Positions 53,459 through 62,403 of a stretch of DNA of 64,000 nt are shown here, in pieces. The DNA is taken from NCBI RefSeq assembly GCF_900236475.1, contig NZ_LT963352.1, forward strand, positions 930,001-994,000, in the 5' to 3' direction. The position numbers were made by a program, and so were the translations under genes. The notes beneath the pieces were generated by a model that was given only the letters and a program-made list of their open reading frames with translations, ran no database searches and had not been told where the DNA came from. The DNA is from Streptomyces chartreusis NRRL 3882. GTDB taxonomy: Bacteria > Actinomycetota > Actinomycetes > Streptomycetales > Streptomycetaceae. Each line of letters starts with the position of its first letter. Positions within the stretch are counted from its first letter, which is position 1.

Positions 53459-54286
53459 CTAGACGCGCCGGGGCACGGTGACGTGGTAGCCGGAGTCCAG
53501 CAGTTCGGGCAGATAGCGCCGCAGGGCCCGCACGCTCTGCGAGCGGTCGCCCCCGGCGTCGTGCGAGAGCACCACGACACCGGGGGCGGCGCCGTTCTCG
53601 ACCCGGTCGACGATGAACCGGGTGCCGGGGGTGGTCCAGTCGAGGGTGTCGACCGTCCAGGCGAGGGGTTCCATGCCGAGTTCGGCGCCCAGTTGGAAGG
53701 CGGCGCGGTTCCAGGCGCCGAAGGGGGCGCGGAACCACTCGGGGCGCTCGCCGTAGGCCTCCTCGATGACATCGCAGGTGCGTTCCATCTGGGAGCGGAT
53801 CTGCCGGCGGGTGAGGCGGGTGAGCAGCGGGTGGGACCAGGTGTGGTTCCCGACGACATGGCCCTCGTCGGCCATCCGGGCCAGCAGCACCTTGTTGTCG
53901 GCGGCCATCTCCCCGCACACGAAGAACATGGCGCGCACGTCGTACTCGGCCAGGGTGTCGAGGATGGCCGGGGTGTAGCGGGGGTCGGGGCCGTCGTCGA
54001 ACGTCAGGACCATGGTGCGGCCGCGGCCGGAGACGCGCAGCAACGGTTCGCGGCGTACCAGGGTCCGGCGGGGAGCGGCCTGCGGCGGCCCGTACCCGGT
54101 CAGAGGCTGGAGACGGTACGCGGAGGAGTGGGGCGGGCGGCGGGTCTGGGGCCCCGCGGCCGGGGCGGACTCGGCGGGGCCGTCCCCGGTGACCGGCGTG
54201 AGCACGCCGGCCGTGGCGGCCGCTCCCACGGCGCCGGTGCCCGCGATCAACAACCGGCGGCGGGTGAGCAACTGATCCCTCTTCAT
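53459..54286 (-). CDS. polysaccharide deacetylase (NodB homology domain)
   Basis: 275 residues. An N-terminal RRR-type signal, possibly Tat, is followed by the NodB domain from about residue 88. The catalytic/metal motif is TFDDGPD, the zinc His pair is NHTWSH, and later motifs RAPFG and LSHDAGG are present. It would deacetylate a cell-wall or capsular polysaccharide outside the membrane. Confidence 0.92.
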   Translation of the reverse strand: MKRDQLLTRRRLLIAGTGAVGAAATAGVLTPVTGDGPAESAPAAGPQTRRPPHSSAYRLQPLTGYGPPQAAPRRTLVRREPLLRVSGRGRTMVLTFDDGPDPRYTPAILDTLAEYDVRAMFFVCGEMAADNKVLLARMADEGHVVGNHTWSHPLLTRLTRRQIRSQMERTCDVIEEAYGERPEWFRAPFGAWNRAAFQLGAELGMEPLAWTVDTLDWTTPGTRFIVDRVENGAAPGVVVLSHDAGGDRSQSVRALRRYLPELLDSGYHVTVPRRV

Positions 54287-54375
54287 GACTCATCAGTCGC
54301 CCGGCTGAGGGCCGACGCACCTGAGCAACACCGGTGCGGCGGCGCGTTTTCACCCGAACGGCTCACGCGGAAGGG

Positions 54376-55130
54376 TCAGCGGCGGCGCACCAGGGGGAAC
54401 GGCAGGGTCTCCCGGATCGTCAGTCCGGTGACCCCGGCGGCGAGGAGGGAGTGGGCGGTGAGGCGGCGGCGCTGCTCGACGGGTCGGTCAGCGCCGAGCA
54501 GGCCGTGCCCGGTTCGGCGCCGAGGGCGACGAGGTCCCAGCGTTCGGCGCATCTCCAGGACGACGTCGCCATGGCCGTCGTCGGCGGTGTACGGCACCCC
54601 CGCGCCGTCGCACAACCGCTTGGGGGTCCCGATGTCGGTGCCCGGGTGGATCTCGTCGCCCAGGCCTCGCTGATGGCGCCGTAGACGGTCCTGACGGGCC
54701 ACCGCCGGAAATGTCGTAATCCTCGCCGTCCTTGTGGGCCACGGGGCGTGCCGAAGGCGGCGGTCGCGGCGCCCTGGACGAGTTCGCGAACGAGGTCGAG
54801 CATCACGTCGTGGTTTTTGCGGTGCCGGATCCGGACCTGGTCGAAAGAGGCCGGAGAGGGGGTCGGCGGGCTCGGTCCCGTCCCCTCCGGCGAGGCCGAG
54901 CGCCGCCAGTGACGGCAGCCCCTCGGTGGTGGCGGGCCGCTGTCCGCCCTTCGGGTGCCCTGTTGCCCGTCCCCACAACGTGCGCATCGACGGTACGGAG
55001 ACGAAGCCCTCGGCGATGCCCGGGGCGAGTCCGACGCGGGCGAGCGAGGCGGCGTCCGCGTAGCAGAGGAGGCGCGGGCGCCCTCCTCGAACACGGAGCG
55101 GAAGACGGCGAAGTGCAGGAACACCCGCGT
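54376..55130 (-). pseudogene. lysX: decayed lysX (lysyl-tRNA synthetase / lysyltransferase) remnant
   Basis: No intact frame, but pieces in different frames line up as one minus-strand gene. First come the end of a DUF2156-type lysyltransferase domain (HFAVFRSVFEEGAR, LLCYADAASLARVGLAPG, EGFVSVPSMRTLWG) and RIRHRKNHDVMLDLVRELV. Then YDISGG, TVYGAISEAW, CDGAGVPYTADDGHGD and finally LTIRETLPFPLVRRR, which are the C-terminal motifs of class II lysyl-tRNA synthetases. Several frameshifts and deletions are needed to join them. The family produces lysyl-phosphatidylglycerol, which protects against cationic peptides. Left edge by the stop; right edge approximate. Confidence 0.8.
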
Positions 55131-55194
55131 CGTGTCGCCCCTCGAACAACTCCCGCCGGAGAGCCGGAGCTGTGTCCTCCGATAGCCTCGCGGC

Positions 55195-55656
55195 GTGACG
55201 GAACAGCACTCCCATCAGTTCGAACGGGGCACGGACGGGCCGAAGGTGATCGTGGTCGGGGTGGACGGCTCCGACTCGTCCCTGCGGGCCGCGGCCTATG
55301 CCGCCGGCCTGGCCCGCCGCCAGCACGCGCTGCTCGCCGTGGTGTACGTGCAGCCGGTGCTGGCGGCGGGCGCGGCGCTCGGGGCGCCGGTGGCCGAGAC
55401 GACCGACGAGATCGCCGAGGACCTGGTGGCGTACATCCGGGACGCGGCCGAGCGGCTCAAGGGGATATTCGAGGTCCGCTGGGAGTTCCACACGTTCCGC
55501 GGCGACCCGTTCAGCGGCCTCGTGAAGGCGGCGGACGACCTCAAGGCGGACGCGGTGGTCGTGGGGGCGTCCGAGCAGGCGGGCCACCGGATCGTCGGAT
55601 CGGTGGCGGTGCGCCTGGTGAAGGCCGGGCGGTGGCCGGTGACGGTGGTGCCGTAG
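55195..55656 (+). CDS. universal stress protein (UspA family)
   Basis: 153 residues, one Usp domain. The N-terminal VVGVDGSDSSLRA and the C-terminal ATP-binding motif VVGASEQAGHRIVGSVAVRLV (G-2x-G-9x-G type) are present, indicating an ATP-binding member. GTG start with no clear ribosome site, so it may be leaderless or nearly so. Confidence 0.9.
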   Translation: MTEQHSHQFERGTDGPKVIVVGVDGSDSSLRAAAYAAGLARRQHALLAVVYVQPVLAAGAALGAPVAETTDEIAEDLVAYIRDAAERLKGIFEVRWEFHTFRGDPFSGLVKAADDLKADAVVVGASEQAGHRIVGSVAVRLVKAGRWPVTVVP

Positions 55657-55720
55657 GAGGTCCCAGGTCCTAGGTCTCCGGTCGGTGGGCACGAGGTTGC
55701 GAGGGGCCGAGGATGCTGCG

Positions 55721-56158
55721 ATGACTCCTTGCGCCTTCGACGTGGATGCCTTTCTGCGCCTTCCCCTCACCGCACGCCTCGCCACCAACGGGCCGACGGT
55801 GCGCCCCGTCTGGTTCCTGTGGGAGGAGGGCGCCTTCTGGGTGCTGACCGGGCCCTGGGCCCGCCTCTTCGACCGGGTGCGGGTCGATCCCGAGGTCGCG
55901 CTGGTGGTGGACGAGTGCGACCTGGCGACCGGGCTGGTCCGGCAGGTGATCGCGCGGGGCCGGGCCGAACTCGTGCCGTTCGGTGTCGAGCGGGGCCGGC
56001 GCAAGCTCGTCCGCTATCTGGGCGTGGACGAGGAGCGGTGGGACGAGCGCTTCGTGCACTACCTGTACGACGATCCCGCGCAGCGGGGGACGGTGTGGCT
56101 GCGGCTGAAGCCCGTGTCCCTCGTCGCGCACGACCTGAGCTACGCCGTGGCCCCGTGA
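55721..56158 (+). CDS. PPOX-class pyridoxamine 5'-phosphate oxidase-like flavoprotein
   Basis: 145 residues with a split beta-barrel pattern (ARLATNGPTVRPVWFLWEEGAFWVLT). It belongs to the family binding FMN, F420 or haem in actinobacteria. ATG 55721 is preferred over an upstream in-frame GTG because GAGGA lies seven bases before it. Cofactor and substrate are not evident. Confidence 0.85.
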   Translation: MTPCAFDVDAFLRLPLTARLATNGPTVRPVWFLWEEGAFWVLTGPWARLFDRVRVDPEVALVVDECDLATGLVRQVIARGRAELVPFGVERGRRKLVRYLGVDEERWDERFVHYLYDDPAQRGTVWLRLKPVSLVAHDLSYAVAP

Positions 56159-56255
56159 GGCGGCGGGGAGCCTGCGCGGCGTCTTCCGTCATGGGGACAC
56201 CTGGGCCATCATGATCCGCCATCAGCCGTTTGCCGATCGCGAAGAGGTGAGACGC

Positions 56256-57668
56256 ATGGCCGGGCTCCGGATGGGTCAAGGGATTCTCCGTCGCAAACCC
56301 ATCGAGCAGATCGAGGAGACGGAAGTCGGCAAGGGCACCCAGCTGGAACGGTCGCTGGGGCTGTGGCAGCTGACCGCCATCGGGGTCGGCGGCATCATCG
56401 GCGCGGGCATCTTCACACTCGCGGGAACCGTGGCCAACGGTACGGCGGGTCCGGCCGTGCTCGTCTCCTTCCTCATCGCGGGCGTCGCGAGCGCCGCGGC
56501 CGCCCTGTCCTACGCCGAGTTCGCCGGACTCATCCCGAAGGCCGGTTCCGCCTACACCTACGGCTACGCGGTGCTCGGCGAGCTCGCGGGCTGGTTCATC
56601 GGCTGGGACCTGCTGCTGGAGTACACGGCGATCGTCGCGGTGGTCGCGATCGGCATCTCGGGCTACTTCAGCTTCCTGGTCGGTGAGATGGGCGCCGACC
56701 TGCCCAACTGGATGCTGGGCGCGCCCGGCACCGGCGACGGGCACCGGGTCGATCTGTTCGCGGCGCTGCTGTGCCTGCTCATCGCCTACCTGCTGACCCT
56801 GGGCATCAAGAACGCCGCCCGGTTCGAGACGGTCGTGGTGGTGCTGAAGGTCCTGGTCGTGCTGCTGGTGATCGGGGTCGGCGTGTTCCACATCGACACG
56901 GCGCACTACAACCCGTTCTTCCCCTACGGGGTGGGCGGAGCGTTCACGGGCGCGGCGACGGTGTTCTTCGCGGTGTTCGGCTACGACGCCATGTCTACGG
57001 CGGCCGAGGAGTCCAAGGACGCGCAGCGGCACATGCCGAAGGCGATCATCTACTCGCTCATCATCTCGATGGTGCTGTACGTGGCGGCCTGCCTGGTGCT
57101 GACGGGCATGCAGGACTACAAGGACATCGACAAGGAGAGCGGCTTCTCGACGGCGTTCAAGTCGGTGGGGCTGAGCGGTCTTGCGGACGTCATCGCGGTG
57201 GGCGCGATCATCGGCATCCTCACGGTCATGTTCACGTTCATGCTGGGGGTGACCCGGGTGTGGTTCTCGATGTCCCGTGACGGGCTGCTGCCCAAGTGGT
57301 TCGCGAAGACCCACCCGACGCGGCACGTGCCCACGCGTGTCACCTGGATCGTGGGCGTCGCGTCGGCCGCCATCGCCGGGTTCCTGCCGATCGGCGAGGC
57401 GGCCGAGCTGACCAACATCGGGATCCTGCTGGCGTTCGTGGTGGTGTGCGCGGCGGTGATCGTGCTGCGCTACCGGCAGCCGGACCTGCCGCGCACGTTC
57501 CGTACGCCCTGGATGCCGGTCGTGCCGACGTTGGGCATCGTCTTCTCGATCTGGCTGATCACCTTCCTCCAGTGGCAGACGTGGGTGCGGTTCGCCGTCT
57601 GGTTCGCGATCGGGCTCCTGATCTACTTCGCGTACTCCTACCGGCGCTCGGAGCTGGCGCGGCGCTGA
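56256..57668 (+). CDS. APC-family amino acid permease
   Basis: 470 residues, about 12 membrane helices. The N-terminal signature GVGGIIGAGIF in helix 1 and YAEFAG in helix 3 are typical of the cationic amino acid transporter branch. AGAGGTGAG before ATG 56256 defines the start. It is convergent with the CapA-like gene, 18 bases away. It likely imports amino acids. Confidence 0.92.
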   Translation: MAGLRMGQGILRRKPIEQIEETEVGKGTQLERSLGLWQLTAIGVGGIIGAGIFTLAGTVANGTAGPAVLVSFLIAGVASAAAALSYAEFAGLIPKAGSAYTYGYAVLGELAGWFIGWDLLLEYTAIVAVVAIGISGYFSFLVGEMGADLPNWMLGAPGTGDGHRVDLFAALLCLLIAYLLTLGIKNAARFETVVVVLKVLVVLLVIGVGVFHIDTAHYNPFFPYGVGGAFTGAATVFFAVFGYDAMSTAAEESKDAQRHMPKAIIYSLIISMVLYVAACLVLTGMQDYKDIDKESGFSTAFKSVGLSGLADVIAVGAIIGILTVMFTFMLGVTRVWFSMSRDGLLPKWFAKTHPTRHVPTRVTWIVGVASAAIAGFLPIGEAAELTNIGILLAFVVVCAAVIVLRYRQPDLPRTFRTPWMPVVPTLGIVFSIWLITFLQWQTWVRFAVWFAIGLLIYFAYSYRRSELARR

Positions 57669-57686
57669 CCGGGCGGCCCGGCCGGC

Positions 57687-58841
57687 CTACTCCCCCATCA
57701 CCAGGCCGTCCTCGGCCGCGCCCCGGCTGAGCACGATGTCGCGGATGCGGTCGCGGACGGCCTGCACGCCGGCGCCCTGGGCGATCGCCCGGTTGAGGTT
57801 GACGACCCGGCCGGCGTCGACGTCGAACAGCTGTGGGACGAACTCGGCCTTCGTGACCTCCCAGCGGTCGCCCGGCCGTGCGGGCGGGGCGAAGGTGAAG
57901 CGGCCGAGGGTGGACTGGTTGCCGCGCGGGTCCCGGGCGCCCTGGTGGTTGGTCATCTCGCCGGCGATCTGGTCGCCCATGCCGTAGATCACCCAGGTGC
58001 CGTTGACCTTCTCGTAGGCCTGCGGGACGTGCGCGTGGGTGCCGAGGATCAGGTCGATGTCGGGGCGGCTCCCGCTGCGCGCTGCGGTGAGGCTCCGGGC
58101 CAGGGTCAGCTGCCGCTCGTCGGGGGCGTCCTGCCACTCGGTGCCCCAGTGCAGGGAGACCACGACCACGTCGGCGCCCGCCTCGCGCGCGGCCCGGGCG
58201 TCCGCGAGGACCTTGGCCTCGTCGATGAAGTTCACGGCCCAGGGCTGCCCGTCGGGGAGCGGGATGCCGTTGGTGTCGTAGGTGTAGGCGAGGTGGGCGA
58301 CGTTCGCCGGCCCCGCCCGGAGGACCGTCACGGCGCGGGCCTCCTCCTCGGTGCGTGCCGAACCGGCGTGCTGGACGCCCGCGCGGTCGAGGGCGTCGAG
58401 GGTGCGGCGGATGCCGTCGGCGCCGTCGTCGAGAGTGTGGTTGGAGGCCGTGGAGCAGCCGTCGTAGCCGGTCGTGGCGAGGGCCGGGGCGACCTCGGGC
58501 GGGGACTTGAAGGTGGGGTAGCCGGTGTACTCGCCGTTCGCCCCGTACACGGTCTCCATGTGGCACAGGGCCACGTCGGCGCGGGAGACGACGGAGCGGA
58601 TCCCCGCGAGCATCGGCCGGAAGTCGTAGCCGTTGCCGCCGGCGTCGAAGCGGGCCCGGTCGATGATCGAGCTGTGCGGGACGACGTCGCCGGAAGCGAC
58701 CAGTGTGAAGCCGCGTGGTGCGACCACGGACGGTGCCGGGCGTCCATGGCCGCTCGGTTCGTGGCTGCGGGCCTGACAGGCGGCGCCCGCGGCGAGGGCG
58801 ACGGTCAGGGCCAGGGCCACCTGTCGACTGCGTGCGATCAT
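57687..58841 (-). CDS. CapA family protein
   Basis: 384 residues: a signal sequence with a Cys at about 22 (imperfect lipobox), then a calcineurin-like metallophosphatase domain of the PGA_cap/CapA family. Motifs are VASGDVV, ASNHTLDDG, SLHWGTEW and GTHAHVPQ. Members are linked to poly-gamma-glutamate synthesis or envelope metabolism, but isolated copies like this one have unknown roles. Confidence 0.9.
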   Translation of the reverse strand: MIARSRQVALALTVALAAGAACQARSHEPSGHGRPAPSVVAPRGFTLVASGDVVPHSSIIDRARFDAGGNGYDFRPMLAGIRSVVSRADVALCHMETVYGANGEYTGYPTFKSPPEVAPALATTGYDGCSTASNHTLDDGADGIRRTLDALDRAGVQHAGSARTEEEARAVTVLRAGPANVAHLAYTYDTNGIPLPDGQPWAVNFIDEAKVLADARAAREAGADVVVVSLHWGTEWQDAPDERQLTLARSLTAARSGSRPDIDLILGTHAHVPQAYEKVNGTWVIYGMGDQIAGEMTNHQGARDPRGNQSTLGRFTFAPPARPGDRWEVTKAEFVPQLFDVDAGRVVNLNRAIAQGAGVQAVRDRIRDIVLSRGAAEDGLVMGE

Positions 58842-59063
58842 CGATTCACCCCACTGTGGGCGTTGTGGTCGTATTTACGCATAAACAGGAAAGAAGGCAC
58901 ACGGCGCGCCACGCGGCTCCGACACGCTCATCAGCCCGTCCGGCACCCACATGGCCGGGCGCCGTGACCGTTCGTCGAACCGTTCGTCGACGCGATCGAC
59001 CGTCCGCCGCACAGGCGAGTACGTGCCCTGTCCCCCGACTGCGCCCTGCGGTGGCATACGGCC

Positions 59064-59609
59064 ATGACGGCCGGATCCACTCTCACGAACGGGACGACCG
59101 CCGAGCACGAGCTCGCCGCACTGCAGCGGGAGCACGGCCGGCCCCTCTTCGCGCTCCTGCTCCGGCTCTGCGACGGCGACCGGCAGCGCGCGGAGGACCT
59201 GGTGCAGGAGACGCTGGTGCGTGCCTGGCAGCACCCCGAGGCCCTGCGCGCCGACGACTTCGACTCCGTACGGCCCTGGCTGATGACCGTCGGGCGGCGA
59301 CTCGCGATCGACGCCCGGCGAGCCCGGCAGGCGCGTCCGGCCGAGGTCGGCGATGCGGTGCTGGAGAACGCGCGGGTCATCTCCGACCACGCCGAGCGCG
59401 CCGCGGCGATGCTCGATGTCCGCCAGGCTGTGAAGACACTCACTCCGGAACACCGTGAAGTCCTGGTGCTCGTGTACTTCCAGGGGGCGAGTGTGGCGGA
59501 AGCCGCGGAGACCCTCGGGATCCCGCCCGGTACGGTGAAGTCCCGCGCGTACTACGCGCTGCGCGCCCTGCGCCGGGTGCTTCCGGGATACGCCGCCGAC
59601 CTGCGCTGA
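59064..59609 (+). CDS. ECF RNA polymerase sigma factor
   Basis: 181 residues with sigma region 2 (RAEDLVQETLVRAWQHPEALR, RPWLMTVGRRLAIDARRARQARP) and region 4 (LTPEHREVLVLVYFQGASVAEAAETLGIPPGTVKSRAYYALRALR). It resembles SigL-type ECF factors of Streptomyces. The cognate anti-sigma factor is most likely the zinc-finger protein at 60425. The 222-base upstream gap contains an AT-rich patch at 58868-58895. Confidence 0.92.
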   Translation: MTAGSTLTNGTTAEHELAALQREHGRPLFALLLRLCDGDRQRAEDLVQETLVRAWQHPEALRADDFDSVRPWLMTVGRRLAIDARRARQARPAEVGDAVLENARVISDHAERAAAMLDVRQAVKTLTPEHREVLVLVYFQGASVAEAAETLGIPPGTVKSRAYYALRALRRVLPGYAADLR

Positions 59610-59760
59610 AACCAATGGCCGAGTCAAACCTCCGTAAAGCGCCTTGCTGAGGACCCCGGTTGAGTAATCGGCTGTTCCCATCCGTGTTCCGGATGGGGCG
59701 GTCAGTGCCCCGGGGCCCGGTGTCGGGCGACGCGCACGTACCGGAGGAAGGCAGGAAGGG

Positions 59761-60273
59761 ATGCTGCACAGAAGCGAAGAGGGCACGGACGGCGCCGACG
59801 GTGAACTGACCGTCCCCATGGCGTGGTTGTATGCCGAGTACATCGCCGACGAGCTGCTGCGGACCGGCGATCTGATGCCGCCGACGTCCTTCGAGTTCCG
59901 CGCGGGGCGGGATGCCCTGGCGCTGACCATCTTCCTCTCCGACACCGAGGGAGAGCTGTCCGGCATCCGGGTCGTCACGCAGTTGGAGACGTGGCTGTCA
60001 CTGACGGCGTACGACCAGCCGTGGCAGGAGTGGGTGCGCGAGCGGCTGGCCGAGCTCGCCGCCGGGGCCGCTCCGTCGGGCGGGCCCGCGCCGGACCTGG
60101 ACCTGGCGGAGGCGGCCTGGCGCTGGCTCCAGGAGACGGAGCTGCTCGCGCCCGACCTGAACGCGGTGCCGGGCGGTGCTCCGGTGGTCGGGGAGGACGA
60201 GGGACCGAAGGTCTGGACGCCCGCCTGGCAGCTCGGACTGCCGCTGGGACACCTCGCCATCCACCTTTTTTAG
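59761..60273 (+). CDS. unrecognised 170-residue protein between sigma and anti-sigma genes
   Basis: An acidic, soluble protein with no signal peptide and no membrane segment. Its start is supported by GGAGGAAGGCAGG. Residues 10-110 look like an alpha/beta fold; the rest is Pro/Ala-rich and then WTPAWQLGLPLG. I do not recognise a family. Its place between the ECF sigma gene and the zinc-finger gene suggests a sigma-dependent target or a regulatory partner. Confidence 0.8.
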   Translation: MLHRSEEGTDGADGELTVPMAWLYAEYIADELLRTGDLMPPTSFEFRAGRDALALTIFLSDTEGELSGIRVVTQLETWLSLTAYDQPWQEWVRERLAELAAGAAPSGGPAPDLDLAEAAWRWLQETELLAPDLNAVPGGAPVVGEDEGPKVWTPAWQLGLPLGHLAIHLF

Positions 60274-60424
60274 ATTTCTGCGGCCCCGGACCAATCCGCG
60301 GGCCGGAGGGCTCCGAATCCTTTGGTTGCGATTGTGTCACCGGCTTGAGTGATTCCGCTGCCTGGTCCGTACCGGTGGGAGCAAGGAGTAACCCCACCCG
60401 CACCCAACGGCACGAGGATTCGGC

Positions 60425-61078
60425 ATGAGGTCCCTGGAAAGGCATCGCGACGTCGGCGCCTACGCGCTCGGCGTGCTGGACGAGGCGGAGGCCTTCCGCT
60501 TCGAGGACCACCTCATGGAGTGCCCTCGGTGCGCCGCAGAGGTGACGGAATTCGGCCCGACCACACGGCAGTTGATGCTGTACCGGCGGGCGACGCCACG
60601 GTTGGTGCACCCGATGGCGCAGCCCGGGCCTCGCATGCTGGACCGGCTGCTGGCCGAGGTGGCGACGCGGCGCCGGGCCGGACGCAGGCGCATGCTGTTC
60701 ACCCTGGCCGCGTCGGTGGTGTTCGCCGTCTCGGTACCGGGGGTCGCGATGATGGCGCAGGGCAGCGCCGAGGAGCCGGTGCGGATCGCGGCGACCGACG
60801 CGCGGTCGGGTGTCTGGGCCCAGGTCACGGTGGAGGACAAGGCCTCGGGCAGCCAGCTCGAGCTGAAGGTGAAGGACGCGGCCGGCCCCCGCCCCTGCCA
60901 CCTGGTCATCGTCGGCCGTGACGGCACCGAGGAGACCGCGACCAGCTGGCACGGGCCCGGGCACGACACCCACCCCAGCACCATGATGGCCAGCTCCTCC
61001 AAGCATCCCGACGAGACCGCCCGCTACGAGGTCCGCTCGGCGTCCGGAGAGGTCCTGGTGAGACTCCAGCCGCAGTGA
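60425..61078 (+). CDS. zinc-finger anti-sigma factor (membrane)
   Basis: 217 residues. The ZAS motif H29-x3-C33-x2-C36 sits in the N-terminal helical domain. One transmembrane helix spans about residues 97-116, and a C-terminal domain of about 95 residues lies outside and resembles anti-sigma K-type domains. It would bind the ECF factor encoded at 59064 and release it on an envelope or redox signal. ATG follows GAGG. Confidence 0.9.
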   Translation: MRSLERHRDVGAYALGVLDEAEAFRFEDHLMECPRCAAEVTEFGPTTRQLMLYRRATPRLVHPMAQPGPRMLDRLLAEVATRRRAGRRRMLFTLAASVVFAVSVPGVAMMAQGSAEEPVRIAATDARSGVWAQVTVEDKASGSQLELKVKDAAGPRPCHLVIVGRDGTEETATSWHGPGHDTHPSTMMASSSKHPDETARYEVRSASGEVLVRLQPQ

Positions 61079-61208
61079 GGCCGGTCCGCAACGGCTCTGT
61101 CGTCCGTCCGCCCCGGTCGCCGGGCACCCCGTGCGACCCGGTGTGAGACTGCTGGACGACACACCCGGCGGGCCCCGGGTGCCCGCGGTCCCGGCGAGGG
61201 GAGACGAG

Positions 61209-62390
61209 GTGGCGACGGCAGAGACCGGCGACGGTCACCTGGAGGAGTTCCTCGCCGATCCTCGGACCCCGGCGCTGGACCTGACGACCGCGGCCGCCCG
61301 CTGCACCAAGGCCCTGGGCCTCCAGCACTCCGTGGTCTACCTCGCCGACATCCAGCAGCGCCGGCTCGTCCCGCTCGACGACACCACCCCGCCCCTGCTC
61401 GTCGACGACTCGCTCGCGGGCTGGACCTACCGCACCCAGTCCCTGCGCGTGCAGGAGTCCGGGTCCGGCGGCATGACGGCCTGGTTCCCCCTCGTGGACG
61501 GCGCGGAACGCCTCGGTGTCCTCGCCGTGCAGGCGCCCTCGCTGACGCCTGCCGTCCTGCGCCGCGGCAGGGCGCTCGCCACCCTGCTCGCCATGATGAT
61601 CACGTCGGCCCGGGCGTACCAGGACTCCTTCGTCCGGCGCACGCGCACGAACCCGATGGCCCTGCCCGCCGAGATGCTGCGGGCCTTCCTGCCGCCCCGC
61701 ACGATCGGCACCGGGCACGTCGTGTCGACGGCCGTGCTGGAGCCGGCCTACGAGATCGGCGGCGACGCCTTCGACCACTCCCTGACGGAGACGACCCTGC
61801 ACGCCACGGTCCTCGACGCCATGGGACACGACCTCGCCTCCGGGCTCACCACGGCCGTGTCGCTGGCCGCGTGCCGCAACGCCCGGCGGACCGGAGCGGA
61901 CCTGCCCGAGCTCGTGGAGCGCGTCGACGACGCGCTGGCGCGCTGGCTGCCCGACCAGTTCTGCACGGGCGTCCTGGCCCAGCTGGACCTGGCCTCCGGG
62001 ACGCTGCGGTGGAGCAACTGCGGCCATCCCACCCCGCTGCTCATCCGCGACCAGCGGCTGCTCGTCGACGCCATGCGGCGCGAGCCGGAACCGCCGATGG
62101 GGCTGCCCTCGCTGCTCGCCGCGCGGCGACGGCAGACGCACGAGATCCCGCTGAAGCCGGGTGACCGGGTCCTGATGTACACCGACGGGGTCACCGAGGC
62201 CAGGGGGCCCGACGGCGCGGAGTTCGGGCTGGAGAAGTTCGCCGACTACATCATCCGGGCGACGGCCGCGGGCGAGCTGGCGCCCGAGACGCTGCGGCGC
62301 CTCATCCACTCCATCCTCGACTCGTCCACCAGCCGGCTGCGGGACGACGCGACCATCCTCATGTTCGAGTGGTCGCCCCCGCCCCGGTGA
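61209..62390 (+). CDS. PP2C-type (SpoIIE/RsbU) serine phosphatase with GAF-like N-terminus
   Basis: 393 residues. N-terminal GAF-like sensor (about 15-140), linker helix, then a PP2C domain (about 165-390) with YEIGGDAFDH, LDAMGHDLASG and YTDGVTEARG, metal-binding Asp residues in place. It should dephosphorylate an anti-sigma-factor antagonist in a partner-switching pathway. GTG 61209 is chosen because AGGGGAG precedes it; a frame from GTG 61131 is also open. Confidence 0.9.
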   Translation: MATAETGDGHLEEFLADPRTPALDLTTAAARCTKALGLQHSVVYLADIQQRRLVPLDDTTPPLLVDDSLAGWTYRTQSLRVQESGSGGMTAWFPLVDGAERLGVLAVQAPSLTPAVLRRGRALATLLAMMITSARAYQDSFVRRTRTNPMALPAEMLRAFLPPRTIGTGHVVSTAVLEPAYEIGGDAFDHSLTETTLHATVLDAMGHDLASGLTTAVSLAACRNARRTGADLPELVERVDDALARWLPDQFCTGVLAQLDLASGTLRWSNCGHPTPLLIRDQRLLVDAMRREPEPPMGLPSLLAARRRQTHEIPLKPGDRVLMYTDGVTEARGPDGAEFGLEKFADYIIRATAAGELAPETLRRLIHSILDSSTSRLRDDATILMFEWSPPPR

Positions 62391-62403
62391 GGGCGGGGCC
62401 GGG

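Noticed and set aside
54732..55673. 313-codon plus-strand open frame across 54.7-55.7 kb
   Set aside because: It runs opposite the lysX remnant and then out of frame through the universal stress gene; it has no domain character.
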